From: Nanobdellota archaeon
Lineage (GTDB): Archaea; Nanobdellota; Nanobdellia; Woesearchaeales; GW2011-AR15
DNA length: 6,908 bases
Direction: 5' to 3'
NCBI GenBank assembly: GCA_018815145.1
Contig: JAHIYL010000221.1
Coordinates: 1-6,908 of the forward strand
Shown: positions 5,972 to 6,908 of the stretch, one piece after another
How the letters are laid out: every line of letters begins with the position of its first letter
How positions within the stretch are numbered: the stretch's first letter is position 1
Notes under the pieces: generated by a model
Database searches by the model: none
What the model saw: only the letters and a program-made list of their open reading frames with translations
Told to the model about the DNA's origin: nothing
Translations under genes and position numbers: made by a program

Positions 5972-6908
5972 TCATTTTTGATTTAAAAAGATATAGGAAA
6001 CAAGGTCTTTTTTCTTGTATTTTCTCATCTTTTTCTGAGATCTGTATATCAAATTGTCCAACCTGTCAAAAAAAGGGGAATTGTCCCAGTTTTCAAGAGA
6101 ATCCAGGGTTTTTCGGTATATTTTAATATTTAGGAGGAAGTTTTCAAGCCCTTTTTTGCTCATCTTTTTTACACGATTTCCATATCTGTATTTTTGTACA
6201 TAATGTGCTGCAATTTCCTGTTCAAATTGTCCGATGATTGGCTCGGAGAGAACAGGTTTTTTCAGAGATATTGCTTCTGATATCAGTCCCATGCCGCCGT
6301 TAGTTATTACAGCTTTACAGCTTGAAAGTTCATCATAGAAAAGATCTTCATTGAATTTGCGGAATGAAAGGTTATTGTCATTTTCTTCTTTGTCAAAGCC
6401 ATATATGATGAATTTTTCAGTCGATTTTTTCAGTACATCCAGCAGATTCTGGTTTGTGGTACTGGTCTGGTATACAAAGATAAAATCACCATTAATTGGT
6501 TTTGATTTGATCACTTTTTCTCTGAGTGGGATGGGTTCCAGAAATACATTTTTGTTCTTTACTACAGGGAAAAAAAAAGTTGGAATAAGATAATAGTCAG
6601 CCTTTATCCCAAGAAACCGCAGGACAATTTTATTCTTATTATATGATCTCTTAAGATTTTTAGGTATATTGTATCTGCATTTTGAGACTATGTGGGGATA
6701 GTCTACAGTGATTATTGGGATATTGAATAATTTTGCAATCAGTGCTGAAAAAGGCTCAAGATCACATATAAGGAGGTCCGGCCGGAAATCTCTGACAACA
6801 TCAATATATTTCTTGAGGTTTGCATATGCGGTCTTTGGGAATCTTTTCAATTGTTTTACAGTCGCAAAATTTTTTAGTTTGTTGTTCTCATAAGTAATGT
6901 AATATCCT
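5972..6908 (-). CDS. GT-B glycosyltransferase, MurG/MJ1255-like (5' end missing)
   Basis: The frame is open to the window edge, giving at least 311 residues. The TTG at 6850 is an internal Leu, because the 19 upstream codons (ITYENNKLKNFATVKQ and neighbours) continue a sensible protein. The N-terminal Rossmann half includes RPDLLICDLEPFSALIAK (about 42-59) and IPIITVDYPH. The C-terminal half has the donor-binding region with AVITNGGMGLISEAI (about 199-213) and EPIIGQFEQ (222-230). These match the GGxGxxxEA and QxEQ features of the archaeal MJ1255-type group related to MurG. Such enzymes transfer sugars from nucleotide-sugar donors, here probably to a lipid or surface glycan; the substrate is not deducible. 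The missing 20-40 residues should contain the N-terminal Gly-rich GxGH-like loop. The protein ends with a basic tail (KKMRKYKKKD), which may help membrane association. Confidence 0.88.
   Translation of the reverse strand, partial: GYYITYENNKLKNFATVKQLKRFPKTAYANLKKYIDVVRDFRPDLLICDLEPFSALIAKLFNIPIITVDYPHIVSKCRYNIPKNLKRSYNKNKIVLRFLGIKADYYLIPTFFFPVVKNKNVFLEPIPLREKVIKSKPINGDFIFVYQTSTTNQNLLDVLKKSTEKFIIYGFDKEENDNNLSFRKFNEDLFYDELSSCKAVITNGGMGLISEAISLKKPVLSEPIIGQFEQEIAAHYVQKYRYGNRVKKMSKKGLENFLLNIKIYRKTLDSLENWDNSPFFDRLDNLIYRSQKKMRKYKKKDLVSYIFLNQK

Noticed and set aside
5972..6850. Starting the glycosyltransferase at the TTG at 6850
   Set aside because: The frame continues open to the window edge with protein-like sequence, and the remaining protein would lack part of its N-terminal Rossmann half. 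The gene is truncated by the window instead.

Overview
This window comes from an AT-rich archaeal genome. The clearest marker is an archaeal-type nascent polypeptide-associated complex (NAC) protein with a C-terminal UBA domain. An archaeal MurG-like glycosyltransferase, an archaeal-looking TATA element and the absence of Shine-Dalgarno sites agree with this. The gene content resembles DPANN archaea (Woesearchaeota-like), but that placement rests on remembered family resemblance and is tentative. No RNA gene, CRISPR array or transposase is visible.

Layout. Positions 1-1425 (+) hold the 3' end of a large, probably secreted or surface protein. It has an archaeal surface-protein-like beta-rich domain, several DxDxDG calcium-binding (thrombospondin type 3-like) repeats and a C-terminal tail with 22 cysteines in about 135 residues. 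It converges, over only 16 bp, on a block of minus-strand genes that fills the rest of the window.

Read in the direction of transcription (right to left), the minus strand carries a 5'-truncated GT-B glycosyltransferase (6908-5972), the NAC protein (5955-5608), a 57-bp gap with a plausible promoter, and then six tightly overlapping genes. These are two small paralogous helical proteins A and B (5550-5038 and 5084-4629), a MinD/ParA-family ATPase (4636-3857), a 4-TM protein (3860-3342), a small soluble protein (3345-2947) and a 12-TM protein (2947-1442). Every junction in this set overlaps, by 47, 8, 4, 4 and 1 nt, so the genes are probably co-transcribed and translationally coupled.

The six-gene set is the most interesting part of the window. 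A MinD-like ATPase, which in known systems positions cargo on a membrane, is locked together with two paralogous small proteins, two integral membrane proteins and one soluble protein, none of which I can assign to a characterised family. A reasonable inference is a membrane-associated positioning or assembly system in which A and B regulate or adapt the ATPase and the membrane proteins are its anchor or cargo. Nothing in the sequence reveals the cargo.
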